Origin: Gnetum montanum
Taxonomy: Eukaryota; Streptophyta; Gnetopsida; Gnetales; Gnetaceae
Direction of reading: 5' to 3'
Length of the DNA stretch: 64,000 nucleotides
Assembly (NCBI GenBank): GCA_015680685.1
Contig: MNCI01014250.1
Span: 74,358-138,357 of the forward strand
The notes below the pieces were generated by a model. That model was given only the letters and a program-made list of their open reading frames with translations. It had not been told where the DNA came from and ran no database searches. A program made the translations under genes and the position numbers. Positions within the stretch are counted from its first letter, which is position 1. Each line of letters starts with the position of its first letter. Below, piece after piece: positions 8,831-21,400 of the stretch.

Positions 8831-11407
8831 TTAAAAGTACTGTTAAAGATTTGCATGGCGATGCTGATGCGGAAATCATGGTCCGCATCAATGATGCGGA
8901 AGTTTGAGGCTCTTGTTGGTTTTCCCTGATCCAATTGCAGCACTATCATTATCAACAATGTCTCAGTTGGTTAAATATATTGATTGGGATACTATTCTCT
9001 GTGCTTATGCGGCATCCACAATTGCTTACAAATTGGTTTTGTTCTTGAAGTAGTTGGCTGGGTGTGTTGGCTCCCCCAGTGCCTAACAGCAACAAAAATG
9101 TAAGCTATGGATTTAGATAAGGAAATTTGTTTTTGAAAGTTAGGATAATATGTGTTCAAGGATAGCAGTAATGGAAGTGAACTTATCATTAGGGCAAGTG
9201 AAAAAGTGAGTCACCGTTTCAGATACGTTGGAACAAGCTATCTGAGAAATGATACCTTTCCTAGGTCAAGGTGTTTTACTCCATGATTTAGCTCAAGCAA
9301 AAGCAAATAATACTAGATGTGGGAAGACAAGTCACTTTTATCTGAGTCTCTAAGAAATCAATTACAAAAGTTTTTAGAGTAAATGAATCTATATTGATTG
9401 TAAGTTATTTTATTAATCTATTTTTGAATTTCGTAAAGCGTCTACTATTCAATAGATCCGTTGTCTTCCAATCTAATAAAATATTTGGTTTAATTCAGTT
9501 TCATAATGCATGCTGGCTGTTGCTGCCTAATTACTCTATTTTTTGATTTTGATGGAAATGATCCTTTATGCATTCAAATTTAAAGAAATAAAATGTTGAT
9601 TGCATGGTAAAAGTTTCAAGTTGATCATAAAACGTAGAAATCTTGTAGAAACTGCAGGAAATCTCTTAGAAATTGTAGGCTTGCTTTTGATATAAAACTC
9701 TATATTTTGATGTAAAATTGTGATCAAATACTAAATTTATCATGTTCAAGTTAAGTTAAAATACAACCATATGAATATAATAACAATTTGCTAAGCTTAT
9801 TACATGCCTATACTTATTGTGTAAGTTGCAAGCTGGGAAAAGCCTAAAAAAACTTTTAACAACACTAGTAAACATCATGGATAGTACACGAAGAATTACA
9901 TAAGCTAGGATTTAATAAAATCTTGTAAAAGGAGATAATAGACCAAAGCAATAAAATAATAAAAAACTTTATTAAACAAATTTTATAAATTATATTTTTG
10001 TAAACTATTTTAATCCAGCCAACGAGGTGGAAAGATCACTTGTAAATATAAATCAATGTTACCAATATGAAATAATAGGTTGAAAAATTCATTAGCAAAG
10101 AATGAATTTTTTTTGTTAATGTAATTGCATCTCAAAATCTATAGATGCATCATGCAAAGGTTTATAAGGGAGTCCAACATCTCTTGCAATCTTGGTTAGG
10201 AAACATGCTCTGTTCCAAACTTTTTCTAATCATATAATCTTTGATTAAAATCTTTTATGATAACCCAATGGTCCATGTTGGAGATCGTCATGGATAATGC
10301 CTTGAGTTATTCTACTTGCTTCTCATACATTTAAGGTTTCTAGAAATTAGAAACCAAAAGCACTAAAGCATCATCATAAACTATTAAAATGGAATCAAAC
10401 ATGTAAAACTTTTGAAATGTCATTCTTTGATAACACAACCGGTTTAGGAACACCTTGCATTCCAATTTAAAATTTTTATATCTTTGTTAGTAGGAAGAGT
10501 CACATGAAGTTTATAACTAAAGTTGGAAGTCAATGATTGCAGTTGGAAGTTATTTGGGGTTGTTGTGTGGATTTTGGTTGTTTGGTGTAGGTAACTGTGG
10601 TTGGGTGTGACTTGTAGCCAATAGTAGTGAGCAGCTGCAAGTTGGTACCACTTGCTACTATTTGTAACTAACTTCAAAGCTGTTTTATTATTTTTTAGGT
10701 TGAAATTAGGGGTGCCAGGAGATTGTAGCTCACAAGAGGTTATAGTGATAGAAAATGATGCTCCTTATAACTACATGTACTAAGTGTTTTACCCACTTCT
10801 CTTCCTTCTCATTAGCCATTGGAAGCTTGGTTACACATATCTCTACATTAACTTTCATCTCAATTCATTGGTCTTTAATTTTGACTTTAGTTTCTACCAT
10901 AACTCAAAATTGATGCAAAAATTAATGAGTTGTCTTATTTTTAGCATCATTTTTTAGAAGATCCTCTTATTAGCACATGATAAGTCCTCTATATTAATGT
11001 TTTACATCTCAAACATCATCTCAAGTCATCATAATATTGATATAAGTGTCAAATCATCTTTTTAGGGTTACCTTCATGACTTCTTTTGAATTGACATTAA
11101 AAATGACCACTACTGTCATTCTTTACATCATTTTCTATGTTTTGTTCATTGTCTTTGTGAAATAGATGTACAATCTAATGTAATGTGTTATTTATTACTT
11201 TTCATACATTATGCTCAAAATCAACACAAAAATCAATGACTTGCATCATTGCTATTGTCATTTCTAGGCTTAACAAAGTTGTAATAATTAACATCATTAG
11301 TTTTTTTGCACATTATCTACATCTCTTAGGGTTTCTCAGTGTATCTTTATTTTTCCTAAGCACTCTATTTGCATGTCTCTTTTCCACAAAACCTTTATTA
11401 TCTTTAT
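8831..11407. other. AT-rich intergenic sequence, no feature recognised
   Basis: Only short open frames occur. A small inverted repeat (GATGCGGA / TCCGCATC, about 8866-8889) and a T/G-rich patch at 10520-10680 are visible. I see no coding or transposon signature. Confidence 0.5.
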
Positions 11408-13930
11408 TGTAGCGACCGAAAACGTCGGCGACTGGAAAACATCGACAGGTCGTCTCCCGTTGACAGTCTTAACCCCGTATCTGCAGGAGGGCCGTGTTGG
11501 ATGGAATAGATTTGGGGTGATGTAAATGGTCTGGTTGATCAGACAGGGACTTAGTTGGTGTTAATATAACCTTTTGAAACGTGTGATTTGAAAGCAAAGT
11601 TCATAGTATAAAAAAGATATTTTAAACATAAATGATGCAGACAACAATGTGAAATGCGACGATAAATAAGAAAGCAAAATAGAGTGCAGTTAGAAAAATG
11701 CATTGCTTCAAAGCTATGGCTTCGCTCTGTCAGGGTGGATACAATTGGTTGTGCGACGATGGGAGGCATAGAGATCCCAAAGGTAACCAAGACGTGTAGA
11801 GCAAAACGGTTATATGCTTGGGTGCAGACTCGGGAGTCGGCTATGCACAATGCTACCAAGGTGGTAGAAAAGAGCCAAACAGAATGCCAACTGAGAATGC
11901 TCATTATTTACAATGTTAAACAGAAAGCTTACAATGCTCAAGGTTACAGCTGCCAAAAGACTGGATTGAACTGCGCCAAGAGGAAGCCAAAGGGAAGTCG
12001 AAAAGCCGAAGAGGAACCAGAGAGTCTTTTGAATGTTGCTCGTTGGAGTATTTATAAGACTAAGGGCACGCAAAAGGGGCGGTTTGGACGCCATGTGCCT
12101 TAGGCCCACGTTGACTTGTCTACGTTGCACGTGCTTGTATGACTGTTGGGTGAGCCTGCCATGCTGTAATTACGAGCCTGCCACGTTGTAATTATGCTAT
12201 TAGAGCAACGGTCAATAAGGTGAGGTGCATTGATGTCGCACAACCGCCTGCCATGCTTTGTTGTGCTCTATAGCGTAGCATGTTTAGCGTAGCGTAGCAT
12301 CTTGTTACGCGTTTTGTTGGCTGTTTGTTGCATATTTGCTACGCTATGCTACCGTATGTAGCGTAGCAGCTGGCCTTAGTCCCAAAAACTTCGCCAATCT
12401 GCAAACTTTGCCTTTTGCACTGCAAAACTTGCGAACTTGCTGATCCTTCCGTTTGAGTTACCTTCTGTCACTTCCGCACAATTGCTATGCTGCCCTGCGC
12501 CAAGTAGCTTAGTGTAGCGTAGCAGCAGACATGGTTCATTACTTTCTAACGGAAGGAGACATTGTTGAAGGACTTGAAGTCGGGCGAGGGGACCGACCAT
12601 CTAGCTTTTGCTACGCTGTGCTATGCTACATAGCGTAGCGTAGCACTTCGCTTCTGCAAACGTCTTCTGAAGCCTACTACGCTATGTAGCGTGGCATAGC
12701 GTAGCGAAACTCCTTGACTTAGAAAATTTGCTGAAATGTTTTGCGCGTTCTAAGTACTGCCAATAGTTCCACCCATCGCTCCTAAGTGCACGGTTGGTTG
12801 GGTGAATTGCTCACGTGCGCAAGTTGGAAAATCCGTTTAGCCTGTTGACACCTAGGGCAGAAAACTTGCCGAATTGGACAATCTGAAAATTAGGCCATCC
12901 ATTGCCTGAAGAACTACCATGATGCTGCGTGAATTGCAAAGGCCTGGCGAAGCAAGCATGCCTTCAAATTTTGGGGTGTTCCATTGGCCCCTCTTTGTCG
13001 ATGTCTGGAGGATGTGCTCGATAGGCGTTGACAAAGAATATGAAACACCATGGAAGGTGAAGCGCTAACATTGTTGTTCGATGATTGTCAAGATGTCGCT
13101 TAGCTATGCTTGAGAGTGTTGCATTGGAGGGAAAAGGCGAGGCAGGGAAGATAGAGGCTCAAAAAAGGATAAAGATGAGGTTTAGTAGAGTCCCTCGTCA
13201 GAGTGCTCATGAGGGAGTCGTTTATGTTTTCATCTTTACTTTCATTGACCTCCGACCTCCCGTAGGAAAGGTGTCTCTTTCCTGGGATGAGTTGTGTTAC
13301 ATCCGTGTGGGATTTCAACCTGCTTGCAGATGCTTCCCATGCGGCAAGTTGTGTTATGTGCATCATGGAATTTGCACTCTGAAGTAGCCAAGCTAGTCGA
13401 GACACTCACTTCACGACGTTGTAGCATTTACTGCTGTGGCAAGACATACCCTCAATGGCGAGGACAAAGGTCTTGCTGGCTGCAGACGTTGTTGAAGCTC
13501 TTGGACATCGTTGCTAGTGTACGATGTCCAACGTAGGAAGGCCAATAGCGGCCTTGGTAGCATCGGCGTGGAGGAATTGGCCTTGAAGGAGCGAGGCATC
13601 ATTGTGAGTGCGAATGCTCTAGAATCCCTGCCAAGGGCACACGTTCCCAGTTCAGCTATGGGATCAGCTACCACATAGCTAAACGTCGTTGGCAGGGGGG
13701 CTGGAGGATAACAATATTGTGGCTGGGCCAAAATACTGCCAGAACTCCAACAGTAGGCACTGACCAAGGGACTACCGTTAGGACGATGGACTATGGTGAC
13801 GATACGTCCGAAGGGCCAGTGGGATGTCATACGACATCTCCAGAGGATCAACACGATGCCAAGGGTGGCGATGTCGCGTACGTTCCAGATCATGTTCCCA
13901 TTGCATTGTGAACTACGTTCTGGAGCTGCA
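11408..13930 (-). repeat. Element T 3' LTR (2.5 kb)
   Basis: Plus-strand ends are TGTAGC and GCTGCA, giving TG...CA with an inverted terminal hexamer (one mismatch). About 2.16 kb aligns with 28168-30268. The last 360 bp (13569-13930) have no counterpart at the right end. That boundary is inferred from the adjoining PPT and the terminal inverted repeat. A minus-strand TATA box (CTTATAAATACTCC) is at about 12047-12060. Many GCTACGCTATGC / GTAGCGTAGC palindromic motifs occur at 12262-12370, 12605-12647 and 12676-12704. Confidence 0.75.
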
Positions 13931-13931
13931 A

Positions 13932-13945
13932 CGTCCCACCCCCAC
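13932..13945 (-). promoter_or_regulatory. Polypurine tract of element T
   Basis: On the minus strand GTGGGGGTGGGACG immediately precedes the TGCAGCTCC start of the 3' LTR. Position and composition fit a PPT and set the LTR boundary. Confidence 0.6.
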
Positions 13946-14009
13946 GTCAGCACTGTACAAGCTCGTTTGATGTGTACTCGGCGTAGATGTACGCTAGGGA
14001 TGTAACGCG

Positions 14010-14255
14010 AACCCAGTTTAAGGTCTTGGTAGACCCTGTGCTGGGTTAGGGTCCCAGCGGACTACTGTGCTAGTTTAAGGTCCCAGCAGACCTTACATGC
14101 CAGTTTAACATCATAGTGGATGTGTTGTGCTAGTTTATAGTCATAGTGGACTATCTGTGCTAGTTTTACATCGTAGCGGACGGTCGTCACCAGTTTAATG
14201 TCATAGCGGATGCTGCCTATTGTTGCCAGTTTATCTTCGTAGCGGATGCTGCTTG
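14010..14255. repeat. Hairpin array 1 (between integrase and 3' LTR)
   Basis: About eight units of 30-40 bp share TGCTAGTTTA (or CCAGTTTA), then an arm, a spacer such as CATAGTG or CCAGCA, then a complementary arm. Arms differ between units yet pair with each other: AAGGTC/GACCTT, ACATC/GATGT and ATAGTC/GACTAT. Later units pair poorly. Minus-strand translation gives a short peptide repeat around (H/R)YDVKLA, so a coding explanation is also possible. Confidence 0.75.
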
Positions 14256-15330
14256 TTGCTACCATGATTCAGATGTAGTATGGATTGAGGTACGAGTGAT
14301 TCACCGGGTTGACGAGCTCGTTGCCCATTCATGTCTGCTAGCTTGAAGGCTCCATTCCTGAAGGCTTTAGTGACCATGTATGGATCTTCCCAGTTGGTTG
14401 AGAATTTGCTCACATGTTCACGGACGGCCTTGAGGATGAGGTCTCCCTTCTGTACTGGTCGTTGATGTGGGTTTGCATGGTGCTTTTGCTGCTACTTACT
14501 CTAGTAGCACTCTATGCGGCTCAACGTCTGCGTGCGCTCCTCCTCTATTGAGTCGAGGTCGATGATCCAAAACTCGTTGTTCTAGGCTTCACTCACAACG
14601 TTAGATAGGATCATCTAGAGTGATGGTACCTGCAACTCAAGAGGCAACACAGCTTCAAATCCATAAACAAGGCTATAAGGGGTCTTACTTGTCGTGGTTC
14701 TACACATCGTCTTGTAGGCCCATAGAACATAGAGGATTTGCTCATGCCACTTCCTCTTGCTATTGCTAAGCATCTACCTCAGCAAGTTGATGATGGACTT
14801 ATTTGTAACCTCTGTGTGTCCGTTCGCCTGCGGGTAATACGAGGAGGAGAATGATTGCTTTATGCTTAGATTACTGCAGAAGGTTCGGGTTTCCGTACTA
14901 CTAAACTGTGGCCCATTGTCGGTTACAATAGTCATTGGAAGCCCAAATCTCATCACGATGTTGTCCAGGATGAAGGGGATAGCTTCCACCCACTTAGTAA
15001 AATATTCAGTGATGATGATAATGAAACTATGCCTTGCAGAGGACTTAGGCATGATGGGTCCTATGAGGTCTAGTCCCCATCATTGGAAAGGCCACGTGAT
15101 TTCAGGTCTGTAGGTGAGACATGTATGAGATTTGCGTATCTTTGGCACATGTCACATGTCTTGACTTTTGACAAGCAATCATGCTCCATGTGGGGCCAAT
15201 AGTACCCTAGGCATCTGATTTTCGCAGCCATAGCCCTGGGTGCTATGTGTCCACCACATAGTCCTTCATGTATTTCATTAACTACCTTCTACACCTGCTC
15301 CCCACCCACGCATGCCAGCAATATTCCATT
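14231..15330 (-). pseudogene. Element T integrase (broken)
   Basis: Retroviral-type integrase inserts cDNA into chromosomes. On the minus strand a zinc-binding HHCC region is readable near 15280-15140 (HEGLCGGH ... CDMCQ). The catalytic core carries EYFTKWVEAIP and TDNGPQF (15052-14774). A C-terminal segment with NWEDPYMV and GAFKLADMNG follows (14413-14231). Frameshifts and TAG stops separate the parts. Placement after RNase H is the Ty3/gypsy order. Confidence 0.85.
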
Positions 15331-15639
15331 ATAGGAGTGTCGGCATAGGGCGTCATTTCCCATGAGCGTATATTGTCGGGCACGCTTACGGATTGCATCT
15401 CTCTGGGTAAATGTCAGTCCGCTTGGGGGTTCACCGTATTGCAGGTAGGCTTTAATGTTGGCATACCATTATTGGGTATCTGCAGCATTGATAGAGGCCA
15501 CGTGTCCCACCTGAGTGATAGGCTCAGTACATTCGATAATCGAGGTTGGTAGACTTGCAAATGAGTGTGGTGGAATATTTAGTGCTAGAGTGGCTAAGGC
15601 ATCTACCATGGTGTTCTCGTTGCATGGCACCTATTGCAC

Positions 15640-15975
15640 ATATGTGGTTGCAAATTGCTTAAGTAGGCTTTTTACCAGATCGCAATAGGGTTGCAGGTGC
15701 ATAGCTTTGCAGGTTTAGACCTTAGTGATTTGATTCAAGTTGTGAATCACCGCGGATTGCCAAGTGTTGTATACGTAGTGCTTGGGCAACTAAGAGGCCT
15801 CTGAGTAACCCTTCATACTCTACCACAGTGTTGGTACAAGGGAACGCAAAATGATAAGCAGACGGGTGCATTTCCTCGAAGGGGAACGCGATGACGGTAG
15901 CTACACTACCTCCTCGCGTAGTTGAGGCACTGTCAAAGTGTAAAGTAGCCTCAAGATGCAATGGGGCGATGTTGA
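15640..15975 (-). pseudogene. Element T second (archaeal-type) RNase H
   Basis: RNase H removes RNA from the RNA/DNA hybrid during reverse transcription. The minus-strand frame shows LHFDSAS, TVVEYEGLLRGL and RGDSQLE, placing the D-E-D catalytic residues in the order of archaeal-type RNase H. This extra domain between the standard RNase H and integrase is characteristic of the Tat lineage. A stop follows SQLESNH. Confidence 0.8.
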
Positions 15976-16084
15976 CAGTGGCAACATGCTCGTCTCGGAA
16001 TTCGGGATCTATGGTCGTCTAGTCGTCGACGGGCGAGGTTGTGAGTTGGGTCGCTATGGCTTGACCCTTCGTCGACGATTGACT

Positions 16085-16441
16085 CACTTAGTGTAAGTCG
16101 AACTTCGCGGTTATTACTTTCCATCGGGCTATCTGGCTACTTTCGTATAGGTTGTTAGTGATAACTCGAAGTATGTTGCTTTTGCAAATAATGTTGGTTG
16201 TACTACGAAACAGGTAGTGCCTACACTTTTTTAACGCAAACACTAAGGTAAGGCAATTCCTCTCCACTTCATTGTATTTTGCCTCATGCGCTATTAGTGC
16301 ATGACTCAGATAATACATTGGTATCTCAGATTCGTCGTCTCGTTTTTGACATAGTAGTGCTGCGATAGATGTGTCGGAGGTGGCTAGGTAGATGAAGAAA
16401 GGCTTATCCCTCTGTGGAAGATGCATAGTTGGGAGGTGCAA
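16085..16441 (-). pseudogene. Element T first RNase H
   Basis: The frame reads FIYLATSDTSIAALLCQK, MYYLSHAL, KYNEVERNCLTLVFALKKCR and HYLFRSTTNI, the standard retrotransposon RNase H layout. The usual first catalytic Asp position is occupied by Leu (IYLA), as is typical of Tat elements whose activity moved to the second RNase H. A stop (TAG) separates it from RT. Confidence 0.8.
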
Positions 16442-16454
16442 AAGCTCCTTCTTC

Positions 16455-17703
16455 AGGTCATCGAAGGCCTATTGACACTGGGTTGTCCATTTGAAGTTAA
16501 CCCCCTTCTTTAGAAGATGTTGCATGGGGTGTAACTTGTCAGTTAACCTTGCTATAAACCTTCGAATGAATTGCACCCTACCTTGCAAACCATGCAATTC
16601 CTTAAGGTTCGTAGGAGGTGCTAGGTTGACGATGGTCTTAACTTTGTCAGGGTTCACTCGTATTCCGGCCTTCGATACTACGAACCCTAACATGCATTCG
16701 ATTTTCACCCCGAAGACGCACTTCTTAGGATTAAGGCGTAAGTCATGCATTTAACAACACTTAAAGACTACCCCTAGATCACGTGGATGATTAGCTGCCT
16801 CCTTGGACTTGACTGCTATATCATCCACATGGTCGTTTAATGTTTCTAGGATGTAGTCGCTGAAGATGTAGGTCATGGCTCACTGGTAGGTTGCTCTGGC
16901 ATTCTTGAGCCTAAAAGGCATCATGGTGTAACAAAAGCTACCCCATGGGTTTATAAAGATTGTTGTTAGCTGATGCTTTGGGTTAATGTGAATTTTGTTG
17001 TATCCGGAGAAACCATCCATGAAGGATAACAGAGCATGACTAGCCGTGGTGTCGATGAGTTGATCGATGCTTGGAAGTGGGAAATCATCCTTGATCGTTG
17101 CTTTATTTAGATCCCAGAAGTCTATACAGATTCATATTCCTCCCATTTTCTTAGAAACCACAATGATGTTGGACATCCATTCCGAGTAATCAACCGTGTA
17201 GATGAAACCAGCCTGGTATAGCTTAGTGATTTCATCCCTCATGACTAATGCAATTTTGAGTTTAACTTTACAAGCTTTCTGCTTGACTGCCTTCATGTGT
17301 GGGTCTAGGACGATGTTGTGCTGTATCAGCCATGGATCTAAACCTGGCATGTCGTTGTATGACCATGCGAAGAGATTGATGTTATCTTGCAGAATCTTGG
17401 CTACATTTTCGTGCGTCTACGTGTCTAGGAGGGAGCTAAGTTTTAACGTTTTTACCTCCCCTTAGGTGTGGTCACAGGAGTCTCGACGAGAGGATCCTCA
17501 GTTACATCCCTGACCTCTAAGTCTAGAGTTTGGACCAGATGCTCGGGCCAGTCTGGGGATGCTTCTAAGGATGCTATGATGCTAGTTGTGGTTGACCCCC
17601 AGTCGATCAGGTCAGGGTTCAATTGTCTTGCAAGCTTTCCATGTTGACCTGCTAAAGCTAAAGGCATGGAGAGGTCGCGATGGATTTCCATTGTTTTCTC
17701 AAC
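16455..17703 (-). pseudogene. Element T reverse transcriptase (broken)
   Basis: Reverse transcriptase copies the element RNA. From a possible splice acceptor (TTTTGGCAG) before 17703, the minus strand gives a linker, MPGLDPWLIQHNI, AGFIYTVDYSEWMSNIIVVS, CIDFWDLNKAT, FMDGFSGYNKI, and a YVDD-box relative HVDDIAVKS, then LNPKKCVFGV and LGFVVSKAGI. At least two TGA, one TAA and TAG stops interrupt it. FMDGFSGYNKI carries one catalytic Asp. Tyr of the YVDD box is His here. Confidence 0.88.
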
Positions 17704-17837
17704 CTGCCAAAATGAGATGAAGCCTGGTTAAGGGGCACCTATTGGCAATAATCGTATATAATGAAAATTTGCAAAATAGCGATGAGATATAACTTCGATG
17801 ACATGTAATTAGCGAAGTACGATGATACAAGATTAAG

Positions 17838-18142
17838 AGTTTTCCAGTTTAAGGTCATGGTGGACCGCCAAGGCATAAGAATGTAAATCTTGTTGAAAAA
17901 GCAAACTGCTAACGTGAAAACACGAAACCGCTAGAAAATGCGAAATTGCCAATGCGAAAGTGTGAAATTGCTAGTTTAACGTCATTGTAGACTGCGAATG
18001 TATAACAAGTTGAAACTGCTAGTTTTAAGGTCTTTTCAGACTGTTAAAGTCGCTACTACACTAGGATTGCTAGTTTAAGGTCTTTTTGGACCGGTAACGT
18101 TGCGATTGCTGGGGTTGCTAGTTTAAGGTCTTTTTGGATCCG
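17838..18142. repeat. Hairpin array 2 (upstream of the antisense gene)
   Basis: Five spaced units carry CTAGTTTAAGGTC or a variant followed by a spacer and GGACC, AGACTG or similar. GGTC pairs with GACC, or GTCT with AGAC. The motif is the one in arrays 1 and 3. Confidence 0.7.
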
Positions 18143-18318
18143 TAATAAAAAACAAATATATTTTTTTATTTTTGAGAAAGCAAACAGTTGGCCTGAAGCA
18201 TGTCAAGGTTTTAATGCCAACAGTGCTACAATGTCGTGGCGAGCATGTTACGCTGTACGATGCGCTCCGCATTAAACAGAGAGAGAGCGGCAAATTTCCC
18301 TTTTTTACCATTATGGCC

Positions 18319-18328
18319 ATAAATAGGA
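18319..18328 (+). promoter_or_regulatory. TATA-like box of the antisense gene
   Basis: CATAAATAGG lies about 150 bp upstream of the first ATG (18475) on the plus strand. It is weak alone, but position and strand suit the intron-bearing gene that follows. Confidence 0.4.
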
Positions 18329-18474
18329 TTAGACCTTGGTAAGCTTGTCATTCTCACCGTAAGAGCGCAGAGCCCATATTGGAACATAGAGCGATTTCAG
18401 AGCATGGAGTGATTATGCTAACAATGAGCAAGGCGGTTTTTTTGCATAGTGACGAGGGAAAGTCTACAAGCAGG

Positions 18475-21400
18475 ATGATGGCTCCCAAGAGGGAACGTAC
18501 TCACTTGGCACTCGCAAAGGTTGAGGAGGTGAAGAGAACCCTAGGGTGCATGACATAAGTGCACATCGCGGTGCGGGAGGACACGCCATTGACTTGGTAG
18601 GCTACTATGTTTCCTCTACTTTTTCGCAATTCTGTTATCATTGTTTTGTTTTCTACTTTCATTGTGTATCTTTGTCTTAGTCATTTTTGTTTTCTGTCAT
18701 CGTGTTGTTTTGGCTTTTGCATCGTCGTTGTTGCCGTTTCGACTGTGGAGGGTGCACAAACGCTATGCCGTCATTGTATGTAAGGTCACTTAAACCACCA
18801 CTGCTGCGGTTGTCATAACTGCGGGGGCTTGGCCAGTTTAAGTTACTTGGCTTTCGAATGGCGTAGCGTAGGACCCTCAGGAGGGTTGGGCCATGTGTGA
18901 TGCAATGATGCAACATGTGTTCTGTCAGGGTGTATTGTTAATTACCTTGTTAGGGTTAATTATCTTTGTTGCTATGTTAGGCTATTTTCGCTACGTTATT
19001 GCTTTCATGTTCTTGCTACGCTATGTGTGGGAAGAGGATTATGCTAAGGTGTTAGGTGGTGCTATGCTGCATGCGCATTGCGCTTGGTTGTGATGCTAAC
19101 ACTTGCTGGTTGTATTGTGTAGGATGGGGCTAAGGCCAATTTTTGATCATTTTAGAAATTGCAGGGGTCTTGGGTTACGCAGGCAAACCTATAGCCAATG
19201 CTCCTCCTCCCCATATACATGTGGGGGAGTGGGTGATTTGGTTTAGGAAAGGGGCATAGGAGTTCCTACAATACCTCCTCCAACACTTCAGTGTGATCGT
19301 TTGGTCATACCTAGAGGAGGAAGAGGCGGTCGTCATAACAGAAGCCATATTGCCTGGGGGAAGCTGGGGCATATTGAGGTTTCTGACAGATGGAGCAATC
19401 TTTAATAGGCAGGGAGAAGGATCCAGTCAACGCCCCATAGGGTTGAGGTGTTTAGCTTGGATCTAGGACATGCCTGAGTACAGTTGCTACCATCCTTACA
19501 ACACACTATTCGTTGCACGTTACATGGCAATGTGCTTCCAAAACCCACTAGGAACTGTCTACTGTGCTGGCGGGTGGGTTTTTTCTTGCAACCTTGTTTC
19601 GCTATGTTGTGCCATGCTTGCTATATTGGCTAAATGCTAATAGTATGTTTTTGTTACGAGGTTCTATATTAATAAGGAAGGGGTTCATGATCGACCGGGT
19701 CTGCTAACTACAACATAGATAACCCTGTAGGAGTTCTCTTCTGCTGAGAACCTACGTGCAAGTGTGATTGGTCAATGCGAGGGTGAATATCACACCTATC
19801 TAAAACGATACCCCATTCCCTATAGTCAGTGCAAGGAGTTTGGTTGGTTGGATGAGGACTGGGCATCCCTCAAACCAATCACTGTTGAATAAGTTTTAGT
19901 TAGTCTTCCATCGTTCCTGTTACCGTACAAACCTGGTAGGCCAAACAGTAAGTATTGCATGCTTAAGTGTCTTTGTAGTCTTTGGATTTTCAGCATTTTT
20001 ATGTTAAAAATTTCTTGCGAAAATTGTTATAGGGGCCAAAAGCCCTAGGAGGTGACGGTGATAACCGATGAGACACAGGGAGCAAATATCTACTTCAAGT
20101 ATGGAGAAGTAGATATGAGTCAACGCTGGATAAACGGTACAACCTTGGACTCCTTGGTCTAGAATATCCAGAATGCTGGGCTTATGGATTTATTCATGAC
20201 CCCAAATCCAAGCGTTCTTGTTGCCGAGATGCTCTCCCTAGTTGACTCCTTTTCCAACAAGGTGGGTTGCTTCCGCACGCGCACATAGGGTGTACAGGTG
20301 ATCATTGAAATCAATGACCAGTTGTTCACAGATCTCTTCAGCGTCCCCGCTGATGGTATCCTTATAGGGTCGAAGAGCAAGACGGAGCTGACCCTTCAGA
20401 AGAAGGACATCCAGGAGTGGTTAGGGATTTCTAAGGAGTAGAAGGGGCTCCCCATGGAGAAGCTCAAAGATGGACCTGCTAGGGAGATTTACCCTGTCTT
20501 CCATGCTCGTGCATTCCCCTAGCTACTTTCCCAATGGAAGGTCCTAGGGATTGAGCAGGCCTAGGTAATGCACGAAGTCATTTAGGAGAGGGCCCGTTAC
20601 AACTGGGCAAGGTTTTTATGTAAAGGCTTACATACCGAAATCTTAGGGCTCCATAAGAAACCGGAGTCCCGTTCCAATATACATTATACCTTTTACATAG
20701 CTTGCCTGAAACGTTTCGCGAAGTTTCTGGTGGTTCAAGAGAATGGAGCTTGGGTCATGTGAGATCGCAACTAGATTTCTAGATCGTGGATCCACTAGAT
20801 CCTCTGGACCACTCGAGCCTACGATCCCCCAAAAATAATTGGGGAGTTGTTCTCTGTAACGACTAAGGATTTGGTGGCCTACAATGTTTGTGGCCAAGAT
20901 AGCATAAGAGAGACGCCCCTTGCCATAGATGGTAGCATGTCGCGGGGGGAATGTCTCATAGCCGAGACTGCAGCTAGCAAGTTGCGGCGGAAGAGGCCTT
21001 CTCTGGCTAAGGAAAACCTTCGCACGAAGGAAGAGGAGGGGTAGAAACTGTAGCTTAAACTGCAGAGGACACAACCCCCCATTGGTAAACGCTTTCATTT
21101 AATGCCTACTTTGTTATTATCTGCTACGCTATGCTACATTAGGTTGCATAGCGTAGCGTAGCACTTGCCGTAGGCTAACTTGTTTTGAGCTAATGCAAAC
21201 ACGTTTCTTGACTGTCATAAGAAGAAGAAGAAGAAGATGAAGGCAACAAAGAGGTGTCGGCCCTGAAGACGGGGGTGACGAATAAAGATAGGGAGGCCTC
21301 AGTCTCGGAGAGAAGGACCTCAATCAAAATGAAGGGAGCTCCTACTGCTAAGGCAAGGGCTCTTGTTAATAGGGAGAATCCTCCCAATGAAGAGGAATCT

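Noticed and set aside
11684-12103. 139-codon plus-strand frame in the T 3' LTR, with a similar one at 28603-28863
   Set aside because: Both copies lie in the LTR and the frame is not kept equally in the two. Likely chance openness, though a captured peptide cannot be excluded.
14010-14255. Spaced short repeats that might recall a CRISPR array
   Set aside because: Units are hairpin repeats without unique spacers of constant length, inside a plant retrotransposon, with no cas genes.
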